DNA of 64,000 nucleotides from Paralvinella palmiformis (lineage: Eukaryota > Annelida > Polychaeta > Terebellida > Alvinellidae): assembly GCA_025642065.1 (NCBI GenBank), contig JAODUP010000721.1:332501-396500 (forward strand), given 5' to 3'. The translations under genes were made by a program, and so were the position numbers. Positions 1 through 23,603 of this stretch are shown here, in pieces; within the stretch, counting starts at the first letter, position 1, and the number at the start of each line of letters is the position of its first letter. Under the pieces are notes generated by a model, which did not search any database, had not been told where the DNA came from, and saw nothing but the letters and a program-made list of their open reading frames with translations.

Positions 1-170
1 ATCTACGAATATCTATTGACGTGTATCATTAACAACTTCTCTGAAATCTCCATATGAACTACATTACCTGTGGGTCAAATCTGTAAAATGTTTGACCTAT
101 AGACTTATTGCTTTTAGAGGAAAACTATGTTGTATTTCTTTGAGCTCTGACAAGAAGTTCATTATCCATG

Positions 171-172
<2 letters not shown>

Positions 173-236
<64 letters not shown>
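173..236. repeat. (TA)n microsatellite
   Basis: About 30 TA units just past exon 2 of KMO-A. The open frame across it is a repeat artefact. Confidence 0.97.
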
Positions 237-239
<3 letters not shown>

Positions 240-268
240 GCCAAATAATCTATCTCGTTTCTATTTAC

Positions 269-1230
269 TTTTTCTCATTTCATACATCTGCACATGATAT
301 CCTCTTTTAGCAAAGAAAGGTGCATTTAATGCGCCAACCTAAAAAGTATATATAATAATTTATGAGCTATATGTTCATATTTAAAGATCAAACATATGAG
401 AGTAATAGCAAGCAACATAAAACATGAAAAAATTGTATTTTAGCAGAAACTGGGTATACTCTAATAAGCCAAGAGTGGATGTAAGCCGTATCAAGATTGG
501 TTTGGGTTTATTACAAAACATAAATATTTATTACTGAGTTACAATCATTTTACGAAACTATTTATGATCCAGCCTGTTTGAATTAAATAATTTGATTTAT
601 ATCCTCTATTTAAGTCATGATTTAAAACACACTGCAAAAGATCAAAAATTATTATTCGTTTCAATTTTCTTGATATTATTATGTTTTATTGGTTTGATTT
701 TTAAATTTATCTTTATTGTTTATTTTGTAAACACGAAATATTAAAAAAAATCAATTGCTACTTGTGTTAGATCATTCTTTTTAGATATATTTGTAATTGA
801 ATTGCAATTTAATTTCAACACCATATAGTCTAACCATTCAAACTGATCAGCGACAATTCTCCTAAAGGTTAGATGAATTTGATGAATTTGGGGATGATAT
901 GATGCGCGAAGTCACATCTTTTCTATGCATTTATGGTGTCACTAAGTTAATGTTAAACACTTGCTTGGTGTTTAGCCAGAAAGTGAGAGCTACGTATCGT
1001 GTCTTTAATCGATAATCAATTTCCGTAATCAAAACGGTTCATTTCAGCCGTAGATGTTTGCCGATGAGCCAATTCATTCTGTGTCTGTCCTCACAGAAAA
1101 GATGTTTAGATAATACTACGACAACACGTCGTTGCCAGGTTCTAGGAGCTGTGTCATCTAGTGCTTATGTGGAATGCACTTTTTTGTACATTTAGTCTAA
1201 TACACCCCAAACTCAGAAGGTACAAGAAGA

Positions 1231-1262
<32 letters not shown>

Positions 1263-1561
1263 TGTGTGTGTGTGTGTATGTGTGGTGAAAAACAACCAGC
1301 TTGATCGCTTAATATCAGTTGACGGGTTCCTTAAATGCGAAAAAAAAACATAACCTAGCTTATATTTTATACTGAAAATATATTTTGGACAATAAAACTG
1401 TAAGAACAATGACGAGGCGTCCAAAGACTGGACTGGAACACATCTAAACCCTTTTTCAGTCTATTATAAGTATATTATATGACGATCTTGTCTCATTTAC
1501 TTACCAAACCTGCTCCTAGAACCACTACTTGCTTTTTCTTGACATCGTTTTCTTTTGGGTC
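269..1561 (-). CDS. KMO: Kynurenine 3-monooxygenase copy A, partial (first two recognisable coding exons; rest lies left of the window)
   Basis: KMO is the FAD/NADPH enzyme that hydroxylates L-kynurenine to 3-hydroxykynurenine at the mitochondrial outer membrane. Two exons are visible. 1505-1561 encodes a basic stretch then VVVLGAGL, the start of the Rossmann GxGxxG loop, and ends at a GTAAG donor. 269-338 (70 nt, same length and phase as exon 2 of copies B and C) starts VGALNAPFFAKRGYHV and ends before GTAAAT. The junction restores GAGLVG. Unlike B and C, the conserved ATG (around 1542-1544) is out of frame with VVVLGAGL. In frame there is only a stop upstream, preceded by a possible acceptor at 1562-1563. 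Either an upstream coding exon exists or the copy is broken. The homology is clear; the state of the start is uncertain. Confidence 0.8.
339..1504 (-). other. Intron 1 of KMO-A
   Basis: AT-rich intron between the two visible KMO-A exons, bounded by GTAAGT on the exon-1 side and an AG on the exon-2 side. It contains a GT microsatellite (1231-1284). Nothing else is recognised. Confidence 0.7.
1231..1284. repeat. (GT)n microsatellite
   Basis: Interrupted GT repeat inside KMO-A intron 1. Confidence 0.95.
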
Positions 1562-1732
1562 CTGTTAAACTAAATACAAATATAGTTTAGCAACATCTCT
1601 GTTACAGTGTTACCAATGTTTCGTGCTGACTCTCCCCAAAATAAATTAACGCTAATATTTTATTAAATTATACCTTTTCACATCCCCTATAAAGGGTTAT
1701 TCATGATTATCGAGATTTTCACCAGTCTCTCA

Positions 1733-2220
1733 AATAGTGCATATATTTGCCTACAGACAGGAGGTGATTCATATATTCGCCTACAGACAGGGGGTTATGC
1801 ATATATTCGCCCATATACAGGAGGTTATTGCTATATTCGCCTACAGACAGGAGGCGATTCCTATATTAGCCTACAGACAGGAGGCGATTCATATATTCGC
1901 CTACAGACAGGAGGTTATTCATATATTCGCCTATAGACAGGAGGTTATTCATATATTCGCCTACAGACAGGAGGTTATTCATATATTCGCCTACAGACAG
2001 GAGGTTATTCATATATTCGCCTACAAACAGGAGGTTATTCATATATTCGCCTACAGACAGGAGGCGATTCCTATATTCGCCTACAGACAGGAGGTTATTC
2101 ATATATTCGCCTACATACAGGAGGTTATTGCTATATTCGCCTACAGACAGGAGGCGATTCATATATTCGCCTACAGACAGGAGGTTATTCATATATTCGC
2201 TTGTGGATAAGACGTTATTC
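1733..2220. repeat. 30-bp minisatellite, about 16 tandem units
   Basis: Tandem units of 30 bp built on the core CGCCTACAGACAGGAGG followed by TTATTCATATATT or a close variant. Adjacent units differ at one to three positions. Because 30 is a multiple of three, frames stay open on both strands with a 10-residue repeat, but there are no gene signals. It begins about 170 bp upstream of the KMO-A Rossmann exon. Confidence 0.97.
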
Positions 2221-2461
2221 ACGTATGTTGATAACTTACACCTCCACATTTATTTCTTCATTTTGACGATAATATGAAACTAGTAAATTAATTAATTTAT
2301 AAAAGTTGGTAGAATCTTGTTAACCTGCAGGTTGTTGTGTCGTATGATACTCTCTATGATTGATTGGATACTGGGATGGGACTAACTAACTGGTAAGATT
2401 ATTTTAAGTCAGTATACTCCATGGATACGGATTAATTATAGATAATCGGCATCGAGTTTTG

Positions 2462-2880
2462 AACCTATGAATACGGACATTTATTGCGATGCGGGCATTA
2501 TAATTTTGTGTGTGCAGAGAATCTCTATCACTCCTGTCCTATTATATGCCATCAAATATGTAAATTTCGTTTTATGCGAGTCCGTACATTTGGGATCAAA
2601 CGACAGAGTCGCCGGATGGGGTTGTCGAACAGGCTAAATATAATAATAGTTAAGCTTGGTTTTAGCATTTATTTTAAATATGTTCCTTACCGATGAAAAG
2701 ATATTCCTTTTTTATTACTTCCACGGAAGTTGGGACCCGTTTGCCATCAAATCGGCAAACGTGCACGGTTTAGTTTTCTTTCGGGTCAATGTTGTTAATA
2801 CAGTGTCTCTCAGTTAAGTGCGCTGCGTGCGCCATTGCCATTACAAGTCGTATTTTAACACATTCTTTCTAGGACCAGTA
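2462..2880 (-). pseudogene. Relic of a THAP-exon repeat, inverted relative to 39240-39735
   Basis: Read on the minus strand this region aligns with the plus strand of 39240-39735. The shared parts include the exon end GGAATATNTTTTCATCGGTAA with its donor, the TTTGATGGCAAAC / TTTGATGACAAAC block, and about 150 bp of downstream intron (2462-2640). The part that would carry the Cys-rich THAP start is deleted here. It looks like a degraded copy of the same mobile or duplicated THAP unit. Confidence 0.6.
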
Positions 2881-2889
2881 TTCTTCAGA

Positions 2890-3409
2890 CAAAGAACTGT
2901 TAGATAGGTTCATGTAAGTATGACACGAGACATAAGCGTTGTCTTAGGAGTAACAGTTTTGTATTTAAAAAAATCTAGAAGCAGACGATGAGGCTAGTTA
3001 GATTTTTTAACCAAAACCTGTTACTCAGAGGATGGCTGTTTTTGTTTACATTATCATCCCAATTTACGAGAATTTCAACATTTTTGTAGCATTATTTAGA
3101 CATTTACAGGGAAGATTTCCTGATAATGTAGTGGGGCATAGACAAATTCCAGCAACTAGAACTTCTAACCAGCCAACGATCGGATGATGGAGATAATGAT
3201 TTTAGTAAGTTTACTCGGCGATATGCGTCTATGAGGACAGAATATTGATTGTTTTCTTTAAACCAAGTAATAATACGTGCTCACGACATAACATAATAGT
3301 ACCGCTGAATATTAGTGTCATTTCAGAGAACCATTCGAGTAATTTGGCCGTATTAACCTATGGACGGCCCTTGGGTTTTTCTGGAATCGGGGTCCCACTC
3401 CTGTACTTC

Positions 3410-3450
<41 letters not shown>

Positions 3451-3456
3451 TGTGTT

Positions 3457-3497
<41 letters not shown>

Positions 3498-4085
3498 ATG
3501 TGTGTGTTTGTGTGTTTTATTCCTGTATATGTTGTCAGTTGTTTTGTTTCTAATGAACCCTCATAACATCCAATATTTACATATTATTACTGTTAATTCT
3601 ACCAGGTTATAGTTATATTAATATGATGACGTCATATCGTGTACTTGTTTTGGTTTGTGCAACTAGGTGTTATAATAATAACAATATTTATACACTCAGT
3701 ATTTATACACTGAAAATCTGCGAATGCCTGAAATCGGTTCGACTGCCATCGGTGAGCCAGATCAGGAGAACATGTTGACCCACCCCCCCAAAAAAAACAA
3801 CTTTACATCAGTGACTAGATAAGCTGCTGATGGGAAAGCCAGTTATTTGAAGTCAGCAAATATCTACCTCATGGAATTGGAAATGCTAGAAAATCCTGTG
3901 GCTCGCACTTGGTCATTGAACATATACCTATTGTTATATCTACACTCTACAATTATATATTTATCATTTGTGAGATATCTGTAATTAAACGTATGTATGG
4001 GGTATTGTCAAATCCATGGCTATGAGGTATATAAATGTATATAGAGTATATTAGAAATTTTCAGGTAATATACATAGCACTTGAT
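2890..4085. other. No gene recognised; TA/GT microsatellite at 3410-3515
   Basis: AT-rich sequence without exon-like homology. The compound TA-GT repeat at 3410-3515 makes several false open frames. Confidence 0.6.
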
Positions 4086-4089
4086 TATA

Positions 4090-4344
4090 CAGATCAACTG
4101 TAACACATATATCCATAAAATCACATCCATATATACCACACAATATTCATCTATATATAAACCCCAGAATGTCCCATTTGTATATACCCCCATGAGAACA
4201 CATCTGTAATTACCCCAAAATAACCGACCTATATATGCCCCACAATAGTTAGGGCTCAGAAAATCCCATTTATATATTCATGTATATGGCACAATCTCAT
4301 CAATATATACCCTACTAATTGTCACTAATATATACCTAACAAAA

Positions 4345-4398
<54 letters not shown>

Positions 4399-4456
4399 CC
4401 ACAATATCCCATGTATCTATACCCCACAATGATAATATAATATATATATATATATA

Positions 4457-4518
<62 letters not shown>

Positions 4519-5105
4519 ATAATATATATATCTATTATATTATAATATATAATATATATATATATATATAAAAATTATATATATATATATTACTATAATT
4601 TTCATTCATGATAATATATACACAATATCCATCTATATATTACCAAAATAAGAGAATATTATAGCTCATAATTACCAAAATCAAAGTCCCATCCTACATA
4701 TAACTCTCCACAATATTCTCACATATCATCTATATACCTCACAATATCTTATCTATATATACCTCACAATGTCTCATCTATATAGACCTCACAATATTCA
4801 TCTCTATATACCTCACAATATCCTATCTATATATACCTCACAATGTCCCATCTATATAGACCTCACAATATTCCATCTATTATATACCTCACAATATCCT
4901 ATCTATATATACCTCACAATGTCCCATCTATATAGACCTCACAATATTCCATCTATATATACCTCACAATATCCTATCTATATATACCTCACAATGTCCC
5001 ATCTATATAGACCTCACAATATTCCATCTATATATACCTCACAATATCCATCTATATATACCTCACAATGTCCCCTCTATATAGACCTCACAATTTCCCA
5101 TATAT
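4090..5105. repeat. AT-rich satellite with about 24-bp units
   Basis: Degenerate array of units such as ATACCTCACAATATCC plus ATCTATAT. It is most regular at 4741-5105, where three units form a higher-order period of about 73 bp. Long pure TA tracts are embedded at about 4347-4396 and 4439-4600. The open frame over 4769-5182 is a repeat artefact. Confidence 0.93.
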
Positions 5106-5383
5106 ATATGCTGAGTACAGATCAGAGTAGTAGATGTACTAGAACACCACTAACGCGCCTTTTTTATAACCTTTCTTGGTGATAAGCACAAAGTAAAAAG
5201 TAAATAGGCGAAACAGTAACCGGAAAGAAAGTCACAGGGAAAAAAGGTCACAGTAAAAGGATCCCAATTTTGACTAGGAAATAAATTCATTATTATATAT
5301 TAAATATTTTACTGGAATTAATATATGGAGGAAACAAAACAGATCAATATACTAAATTCTGACACAATTAATGTTGGTCACGA

Positions 5384-5830
5384 TCAAGGCACAAGTTGTG
5401 AAGTCGCTCTTACAGCTGTACATAGCACCGATGAACATATTGTTGAGGCGAGTTGCCAACAGCATCCTGCTGGATGACCGTGGTCACTGTTGTCCGTTGC
5501 CGTTGAAACCATTCCTGCCTGCCAGGTTGAGAGATGGCAGTACCCCACCAGGTTGAAGAACATATTGTTCCAACCTTCATACCAGTCGTTGGTACTAGGA
5601 TTATTGTTCATGGTGGCATCATGCACATTCCATGTGTCTGATGCGAACATTGGTGGAACACGACACAACCTGATCTGATATCAGGGCATGTCTGCTGGCT
5701 GCTGAATCAGTCGGAAATAACTACTTACATATGTACAATCAAAGTACACGAGTAAGTCCTTGACTTCCGGTGGCTCTTGTGGCATGACAGGTTTTAGGTG
5801 TTCCATACCCTGTTCGACTTCGTTTAATGG
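5384..5830 (-). pseudogene. MULE-type transposase relic (C-terminal part)
   Basis: Minus-strand translation in two frames matches the transposase at 47333-48755 in order. About 5700-5830 gives EPPEVKDLLVYFDCTYV (compare EDLVDYFDQTYV). 5384-5668 then gives RVPPMFASDTWNVHDAT, PSTNDWYEGWNNMFF and LVGYCHLSTW, the conserved block downstream of the MULE DDE domain. No termini were found. It is old and frameshifted. Confidence 0.75.
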
Positions 5831-5849
5831 CACAATATAGACGCAAGTA

Positions 5850-8800
5850 GACCTCGGCCATGTAGCGTGGGAATAAACACAAAGATATGCGATTCTAGAA
5901 AAAGCTAGAGAACATATTGAAATTAACTTTAATCTGGAACATTGTATAGCTGCCGATGTGGAGCCGCTCTTAATAATAAGTCAAATTTTAAAGTATAGCA
6001 ATAATTTAAGACTGAAAAATTGGTTCATTTACAGAGATTGTCTGGTTACAGAGGTGGTCGGAGTTGGAGGTTTGACTATATGATAATTATCCTGTATATT
6101 ATATAGACGCTACCTGGTTATAGTCACGCCATACATGATGTATTACGTTACTAAATATATATTTCTCAAATATTCAAACAATTCCAATTCTGTTTACATG
6201 TACGATAATTGAATATTAGTACTTTTAATGTCCTTGTGAAAATTGGATGCATCCTATGTTGTCAAGGCAATCAACCAGCAATGGTTCATATGCAACTAGA
6301 CATTTAGTGGCTTAATTAACGGGTACAAGAATCTATAAAAAATATAGCGTCTGTTTAAGCAACATGTAACTATAGTAGCATGTTTATATCGGTATTATAC
6401 ATGTTACTGAGTGAATTATATTGATGAAAAATCACATTCATCTTTGTGTGATATATATTGTATTCATGATTACTTACGATGTAATCGTAACCGGTTACAT
6501 TCAGTATGAATACGTTGGTCCTGTAATCGCCCCAATCCTGCTCAGCACTGAACTCAACATAACTGTGCCATATTCCTGTGTGTGTGTGTGTGGCGACACC
6601 TGACGGAACAGCCGCCGTGTTATTGTATGCCACCTGCCATACGATAAGATAGCAGCTAGATAAGATCGAATTGATTTTAATTCGGTACAAGTACAATAGG
6701 AATCATTATCTAAAAGCTATTCACCGACTGATCATGTATGATGAAGGAAGATGATGATAGATGAAATTGTATGATCCCAATAATAACAGATGATTATATG
6801 AAATGTGATTTTGTGTGTTTTAAAACATAGGTGACAAGGAAATTACGTACATTTCAACCAGCAATGCGTGCAGTTAAAACAAGAACATGTTGGTCCATTC
6901 TATAACATAATAAATCTCTAAACGCCTTTATATTAATAGTTTGTTTTGTTTCATTATTAAGCATATTCCATAACGTTGCGTCAGTATAAAATATATAGTT
7001 TTTACCATACTTAAGAGCATTACATTTTGACATGAGCGGGCCTATTCAGTTGTGTATGTTTCAGGTTGATACGTTCATATAATCGCTGATAACGATTTGC
7101 TGCTGCGCTTTTGGGTGCTAAAATTGAAAATCTGCAAAACTACGCACAGAGCGTAGGATTTTGTTCCACAGATTCCATATACATCTATATACCTACGTAT
7201 TATTTAAATATTTTATCGGTGCCAGTAATTTGGCTTATTAACTTTAATACCGTTATATTTTCAAACGCTCTAGGACAGTGAATGGCCCAAATTGTGCCGA
7301 TGTATCGTTAAATAACACCAATCCATCCGCATATTACAATTTCCCGACTTACAGTTTTCGTGCATTTAAGAGTTTGGGCGTGTAATATGTCGGTCTCACT
7401 GTCTGTTTATATTTAACAGCAGTGAGTAGCTTACATAGTAGAAAAGTTGAAATAATGTGAATTATTCTCCATTAATGGTGGATTTGTTTTTGTAGATCAA
7501 CGGAGTCGGCAACTTTATTAACAACACATGAGTGATGGGGTCTGAGCAATAGAAATATTATGGATGATGGGTAGCCTAGTAAAATGATAATTATTGTTGG
7601 TATGTTTTGTGCAAATCTATGCATGGTGGTGGGTGGGTGTCAGGAAATTAAAGACCGTGTATATTTTATGTAGAATCACGAAGAAATTAATCGCATCGCA
7701 GATAATGTAACAGCTTAACACCGAAAAATATCTTTTTAATTTTGTCAATATAATCGTGAACGGTGGCGACATCTGATGTGTTTGCAATAAATGTTTTGGT
7801 TTATGTTATGGCCAGGGAATGGATTGATAAAATTTATGAAATCAGTTTGGTATAATTTGCGACTTCCCACTGTGAACGCTCCTAGCTTTAATTAAGTATA
7901 ATTAAGTATACACTGGTTGAATGAATGTGACTTTTATGTAGCTTCATAAGAATTTAAGATCTCGGGATTAACCGCATCTACGTGATGAATTATCATCGTG
8001 TGAACTGAATATTGTTGTCCACATTGAAGCCGAAGATGAACTTTATTCCCCAGATATGTCTGAATCTAATGGCATCAAGCTCACGGTGTTTTGCATATTT
8101 AGACATTTTAACCCGATTTTGAGGTCACATAGTTCACCTGGATGCTGCATACTATCATAATTTATTCGGGGGACACTATAATGCCCAATGCCCATATAGG
8201 CAATTCCTTCAGGGGACAAATATATCCTTATACTTCTGTTTGTAGGCATACAAAAATCACAAACTAAAACACAATCTAGGATGGATATAATCACAAATGC
8301 ATACTTCTAGAAAGCTAACAGATCCTGTACATAAAAAATATTTAATAGTAAATTTGCATAAAGTGTATTAATCGGACATTTTTTATTGTAGCTAACTTTG
8401 TACATGGCATACGAAATGACACTACTTAATTGATAAAACGGGAACATTTTATATACAGATGTCATATTCAATGGGGAATATTAGTGCGAGCTAAATTTTA
8501 AATTATGGGTGGTTGGGTGTAATAAAAAACTAAAAAACTTTGGTGGTGGGTCTAGGGAAAAAGTTTAATTGTGGGTGATGGGGGTAAAACAAATTGCCTT
8601 CCGCCACACCGATACAATTATTTATGGATTAGCCCTCAGTTAATTGATTACACGAATTTTTGTTGTAATTGGAGCCCATTGAAATATAAATTGAAATTTG
8701 TATCAATAGCCTCTACTTGAATGCAACAAATTATTGTGGTAAAACGTAGTTCTCGTGTTACAATAAATTTTGATTTTATTGTGTGGGATTTTGTCCCCCT

Positions 8801-9140
8801 TTTCACTTTCTGGGATTATGGGAAATGAGATACATGTTAACTTGGCAAAAGTGCCATACTTTAAAGAAAGTATTAAAAACATCACAATATCTTATACAGC
8901 ATGCTTTCATCATAATCAGATGGAGCGTCACCAGTTAGTGAGTGATCAGACTCACTGACAATGACATACCCTGCTTTCATTATTAGCTATCGAGTCAGAT
9001 CCTAGATGTTATGACCATTCTCGTGACCTACCTGCACCTGTGCTCAACTTAACCACTACTAGCTAACGCCGTCGTCTGTTCATTTACATACATTGTAAAT
9101 CTGACAGCTCGGTAGATGCTTCTTGTTGTATATATCACTG
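5850..9140. other. 3.3 kb with no recognisable gene
   Basis: AT-rich sequence. Short open frames on both strands (for example around 6370-6700, 8043-8294 and 8703-8958) have no recognisable domain, no codon pattern and no convincing splice context. No tandem array or terminal repeat stands out. Confidence 0.5.
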
Positions 9141-9149
9141 GATCCTGAC

Positions 9150-9790
9150 TACGAGTTAAATTTCTCCTCTTCCTTGAATAATTTAGAGCATTATATTGCT
9201 GATATTCGGCTATGGATGACTCAAAATCTTCTAAAGCTAAAATCTAGGGGTTAACATGTCACATCAGTATGCCGAGCTGCCTACTACCATCTTAAATGAA
9301 CATCCACTGTTTAAAAGCATTCTTGACACAAGAATCATTTGTAACTGTAGTTCGTATAGACTATTGTAAATCCCTGTTATATGACATATCTGATTATAAC
9401 ATTAATCGCCTTCAGCGAATTCAGAATAGTGCAGCTCGCATTGTAACAAATACTAGAAAATATGATCATATCATCCCAATTCTTAAAAAAACTACATTGG
9501 CTACCTGTTAGACAGCGTATCCATTTCAAGATTCTGTTAATAACTTATAAATCTATAAATGATATGGTGCCAGAATACCTGTGTGAACTGGTTTCCATTA
9601 GAAAGTGATCCCGAAAACTCAGGTCATCCAGTCAGATACTATTGCAGGTGCCAGTGTCTCGGCTCAAGTCATATGGTGATTGTGCGTTTAGTGTTGCAGC
9701 CCCCACTTTGTGGAATAAGTTGCCGGCAAATATTAGAAATGCGTCGTCTCTTGTAAGGGCGCCTTATTAAATATACATTATTATTTGATT
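9150..9790 (+). pseudogene. CR1/Jockey-like LINE reverse transcriptase relic (3' part)
   Basis: Several frames carry the RT C-terminal signature in order: IRLWMTQNLLKLKS; then DYCKSLLYDI with LQRIQNSAARIVTNTRKYDH; then RIHFKILLITYKSINDMVPEYL; then LKSYGDCAFSVAAPTLWNKL with LPANIRNASS. These are typical of the end of CR1/Jockey-group ORF2. Frameshifts and stops separate the blocks, and the 5' part is missing. A dead copy. Confidence 0.85.
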
Positions 9791-9799
9791 TGGAGAACT

Positions 9800-10300
9800 A
9801 ATTATGTCATGGCAAAATTTGTTTTTGTTCAGCTGATGTACGTGCCTTTATGTTTCGCACGTATTGTACCAGCTATTATGGATCACCTCTGTGGCAGTTA
9901 GATTCCAATGATGTTAAGCATTTTTATGTTACATGGAGAAATTGTATCAGCAATAAATGGAATATACCCGTTTAAACATATTGCAGAATTTTAAATCATT
10001 TATACGAAGGATTTGGTATTGATCTCGAACTGATGTCTCGATTTATGTCATTTTTACCAATCATTATCAAAAAGTGAAAATATTTATACTCATCTGTATT
10101 ATTTGCTACGTAAGAGTTTTGCTAAAGGAATTGTGTTTATTAAGGGATGGAGTATTGACTAGGGACCTAAGCCGTAGCGATATATGTCACTTAATTGATT
10201 TTATATGCACCGGTTGATTCTATGCCTGTTCCGTTTCGTTTTGTAAACTTTGTTCCGATTTCTACTACAAATTATTGTAATGCATACCATGTATAAAGTA
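9800..10300. other. No gene recognised
   Basis: AT-rich sequence after the LINE relic. It could include its degenerate 3' UTR. No domain is visible. Confidence 0.4.
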
Positions 10301-10303
10301 CGA

Positions 10304-10309
<6 letters not shown>

Positions 10310-10341
<32 letters not shown>
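10310..10341. repeat. (TA)n microsatellite
   Basis: Pure TA run of about 16 units. Confidence 0.95.
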
Positions 10342-10343
<2 letters not shown>

Positions 10344-10344
10344 C

Positions 10345-10905
10345 ACCTCGGTTGTATGTGGGAATATAATTATCTTTCCTAGGTCCAGTTATGTCCAGTT
10401 TGTACTATGAAATTGAAGATTAGCTTTAATCTGCTTGTCATAAATAACATTTAAGAACGTTATTACTACAATAGTTTAAATAGCAGATATTAGGTCAGGT
10501 TTGAAAATGATAACATAGTTTTAACAGTACCGGAGCTATGACACGCTATTACGGTCTGCTTCAGCGCAGATGTAAGTCTTTTAATAGCAATTAAGCTAAA
10601 CAGTTTAAGTAGTAGTCGCTTCGTGTTGGAAAAAGTGACCTTTGAAGACAGTGAAAATTGGGTTATATAGTTTATATAGTATTGATTTGAAGAAAGATAC
10701 AGCAATTGAAAAACAGCTATAAATAGGGCTGTTTATATAATTAATCTGAACATTCTCACTACTGCCGTGATCTGACTTGGGTGTTCTACTCCCAAACTCC
10801 ACGGCTGTAGATGATTTGTTTTTTGTTTTTGCTTGGCGGCTTAGGGACTGGTGACACGCGCACACACTCACACATACATACGCGCACCCCCCACACGCAT
10901 ACACA
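10345..10905 (-). repeat. Dispersed repeat family X, minus-strand copy
   Basis: Its reverse complement aligns with 44600-45130: CCGTGGAGTTTGGGAGTA, the GTCAGATCACG region, AGCAGACCGTA, and a terminal AACTGGACCTAGGAAAGAT with TTCCCACATACAA. The far end contains the TCCCTAAGCCGCCAAGCAAA block also seen at 46318. The classification is unknown, and no protein domain is visible. Confidence 0.75.
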
Positions 10906-11104
10906 TTATTACTCTTTGTTGAATGAAATTCCATATATACCCACTATATATGTATCCTAAAACACACATTGCCTGTATAAGGCATCAAACCTATTTCGAT
11001 TCAAATGCTGAGAAAGTTACACACTGACTGCAGGAACAACCTACACGCAGACACCATCACAGCATATCTGCAGTGCAAGATGCATTTCGACAGCTGATGT
11101 CGGC

Positions 11105-11649
11105 AGCTCATCACGTGTTCAACAAACTGTAATGCTGGTTAACGCGCCGAGGACCTATAAAAGGCCTAACCTTTCACTCAGAGAACAACTTGCGACGCCA
11201 CACCTGCTAGGTGATTCGAACCCAGAATAAAGATGAAGTCAGCATCTGGGGAGACGAAATATTCTATGTATAGGTTTCGTTTGAACAACAGAAAATTACT
11301 GGGTGTCCAAATAGTTATTTTGTGCATCTACTAACTATTAAACCACATGTATGTGTTGTTTACTGCCCGCTTTGCGCTTTTTGTACCTGTTTTGTTTGTT
11401 TGTTGTACGTAGCCTGCATGTAACCGCTTCATTGTGAGCGTGATATATTTGTTGTGTACGAAAGGGGGATTAGTTGAGCCCCATAGGCTGTTGAGTAGAC
11501 CAGACACATGTATAGATACGTATGTATAAATATGCGGAGGTGTAGAGCATTTTATATTTAGATGTATGTATGTATAGTTTTATTTTTGTATAGAATTATA
11601 GAGGTATAGGTCTCAAATGATGTTTAGATGTTGATGTTCTGAGCCAGTT

Positions 11650-11655
<6 letters not shown>
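11105..11655 (+). repeat. LTR-like repeat, copy 1
   Basis: A divergent repeat also present at 13300-13928. In order it has AACAAACTGTAATG, a TATA-like CCTATAAAAGG, CGAACCCAGAATAAAG (a polyadenylation-type AATAAA about 75 bp further on), ACAACAGAAAATTACTG, then a 250-bp block ending near a microsatellite. Promoter followed by poly(A) signal suggests a solo LTR, which is an inference. No coding part is attached. Confidence 0.55.

Positions 11656-11712
<57 letters not shown>
11652..11712. repeat. (TA)n microsatellite
   Basis: About 30 TA units terminating the LTR-like repeat copy 1. Confidence 0.96.
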
Positions 11713-11714
<2 letters not shown>

Positions 11715-12118
11715 TAAAACACACACGCATGCAGGCACGCACAAGTGCATATAATAATAATAAAATCAAACTATATAACTATATAAGTATAGAAGATTTG
11801 TTTTTATTTATTAAAACAGGATTACTTTATTATTCGTAAAATTCTACTTTAAAATACACGTATACTACTGTTTCTTAGCGATAATATAATGAAATAATAT
11901 CTACTGAAGTGAAGATTACATTTAACTGTTAACTGACAATTGTGTCAGAGCTCGTTATGAACACAAAAATAACCTAATATGGTAAACCTAGTAAGTATAT
12001 ATTGTCTAAAACTGTTAAGTTGATGCTGAGACTTGTGAGAAATTCCGGATAACCTAAACCAACTAATGCATTTTCTTTATTCCGGAACACGTAAATATCT
12101 TAGAAGTACGAATTTTAA

Positions 12119-22913
<10,795 letters not shown>

Positions 22914-23600
22914 CTCTCGTTCTGATACTGTGGAATCTTAGATGAAACGTATTTTAATGTTATTTGTGTTATACCTAATTAAGCTTATAAAAAGGGACTT
23001 TTGTTTAATAAAACAATCAATTTAATATTTTTTGGGTTATTAATATGTATAATCTTACAATTCCGTACATGCTCACGCGCACGCACGAGATATAGATAGA
23101 TAGAAAGATAGATAGATACCTTCTCAGTTAATAGCCTATATAATAAAGTACCTGGTACAGTAAATGCCTCGAAGAACACGTCCAAATATGTGTTTAACCG
23201 ACGAGTAACATTTCTGTTATGCATTAACGCGGGTCATCCATTTAAATAACAAACCAGCATAAGCAGCTTAGATAACATTATAAATGTCAGGCGTCACTTT
23301 ATAAACATGCCCCTATTATTGTGAATATAACCCTGTTATTATCATAACGAACTATCATTCTGATCAGTCAATATACCAAGCTTCAGAACCGCGATGTTGA
23401 AGATGTGTGCATGAATGACATTACTAGAAATGTACAGTAGATTTGTTGTAGGGGTCAATGTGTCACTATGTGGGACTTACGTGACCAGACGATTTATTCT
23501 ACGTGTTTAAGTAAAATTTAAAAACAACTATTCGAGGAAAAGGTGGAAATGAAGATTATAAAAATACTGGAATTAACTTTGTCTCCGCTTTCGGTTTATA
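22914..23600. other. 5' flank of KMO-B, no gene recognised
   Basis: Upstream region of KMO-B. A short GATA run lies near 23090-23118. No promoter element can be assigned with confidence. Confidence 0.4.
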
Positions 23601-23603
23601 TTT

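Noticed and set aside
92..310. 72-codon open frame with Ile-Tyr repeats
   Set aside because: It is the translation of a TA microsatellite and overlaps KMO-A exon 2 on the other strand.
1737..2210. 157-codon frame with a 10-residue repeat
   Set aside because: Produced by the 30-bp minisatellite; open on both strands and without gene signals.
1733..2220. CRISPR-like array
   Set aside because: Units are directly adjacent with no spacers, in a eukaryotic context.
4769..5182. 137-codon frame
   Set aside because: Translation of the 24-bp AT-rich satellite.
5490..5678. Plus-strand frames over 5371-5678
   Set aside because: Shadows of the minus-strand MULE relic.
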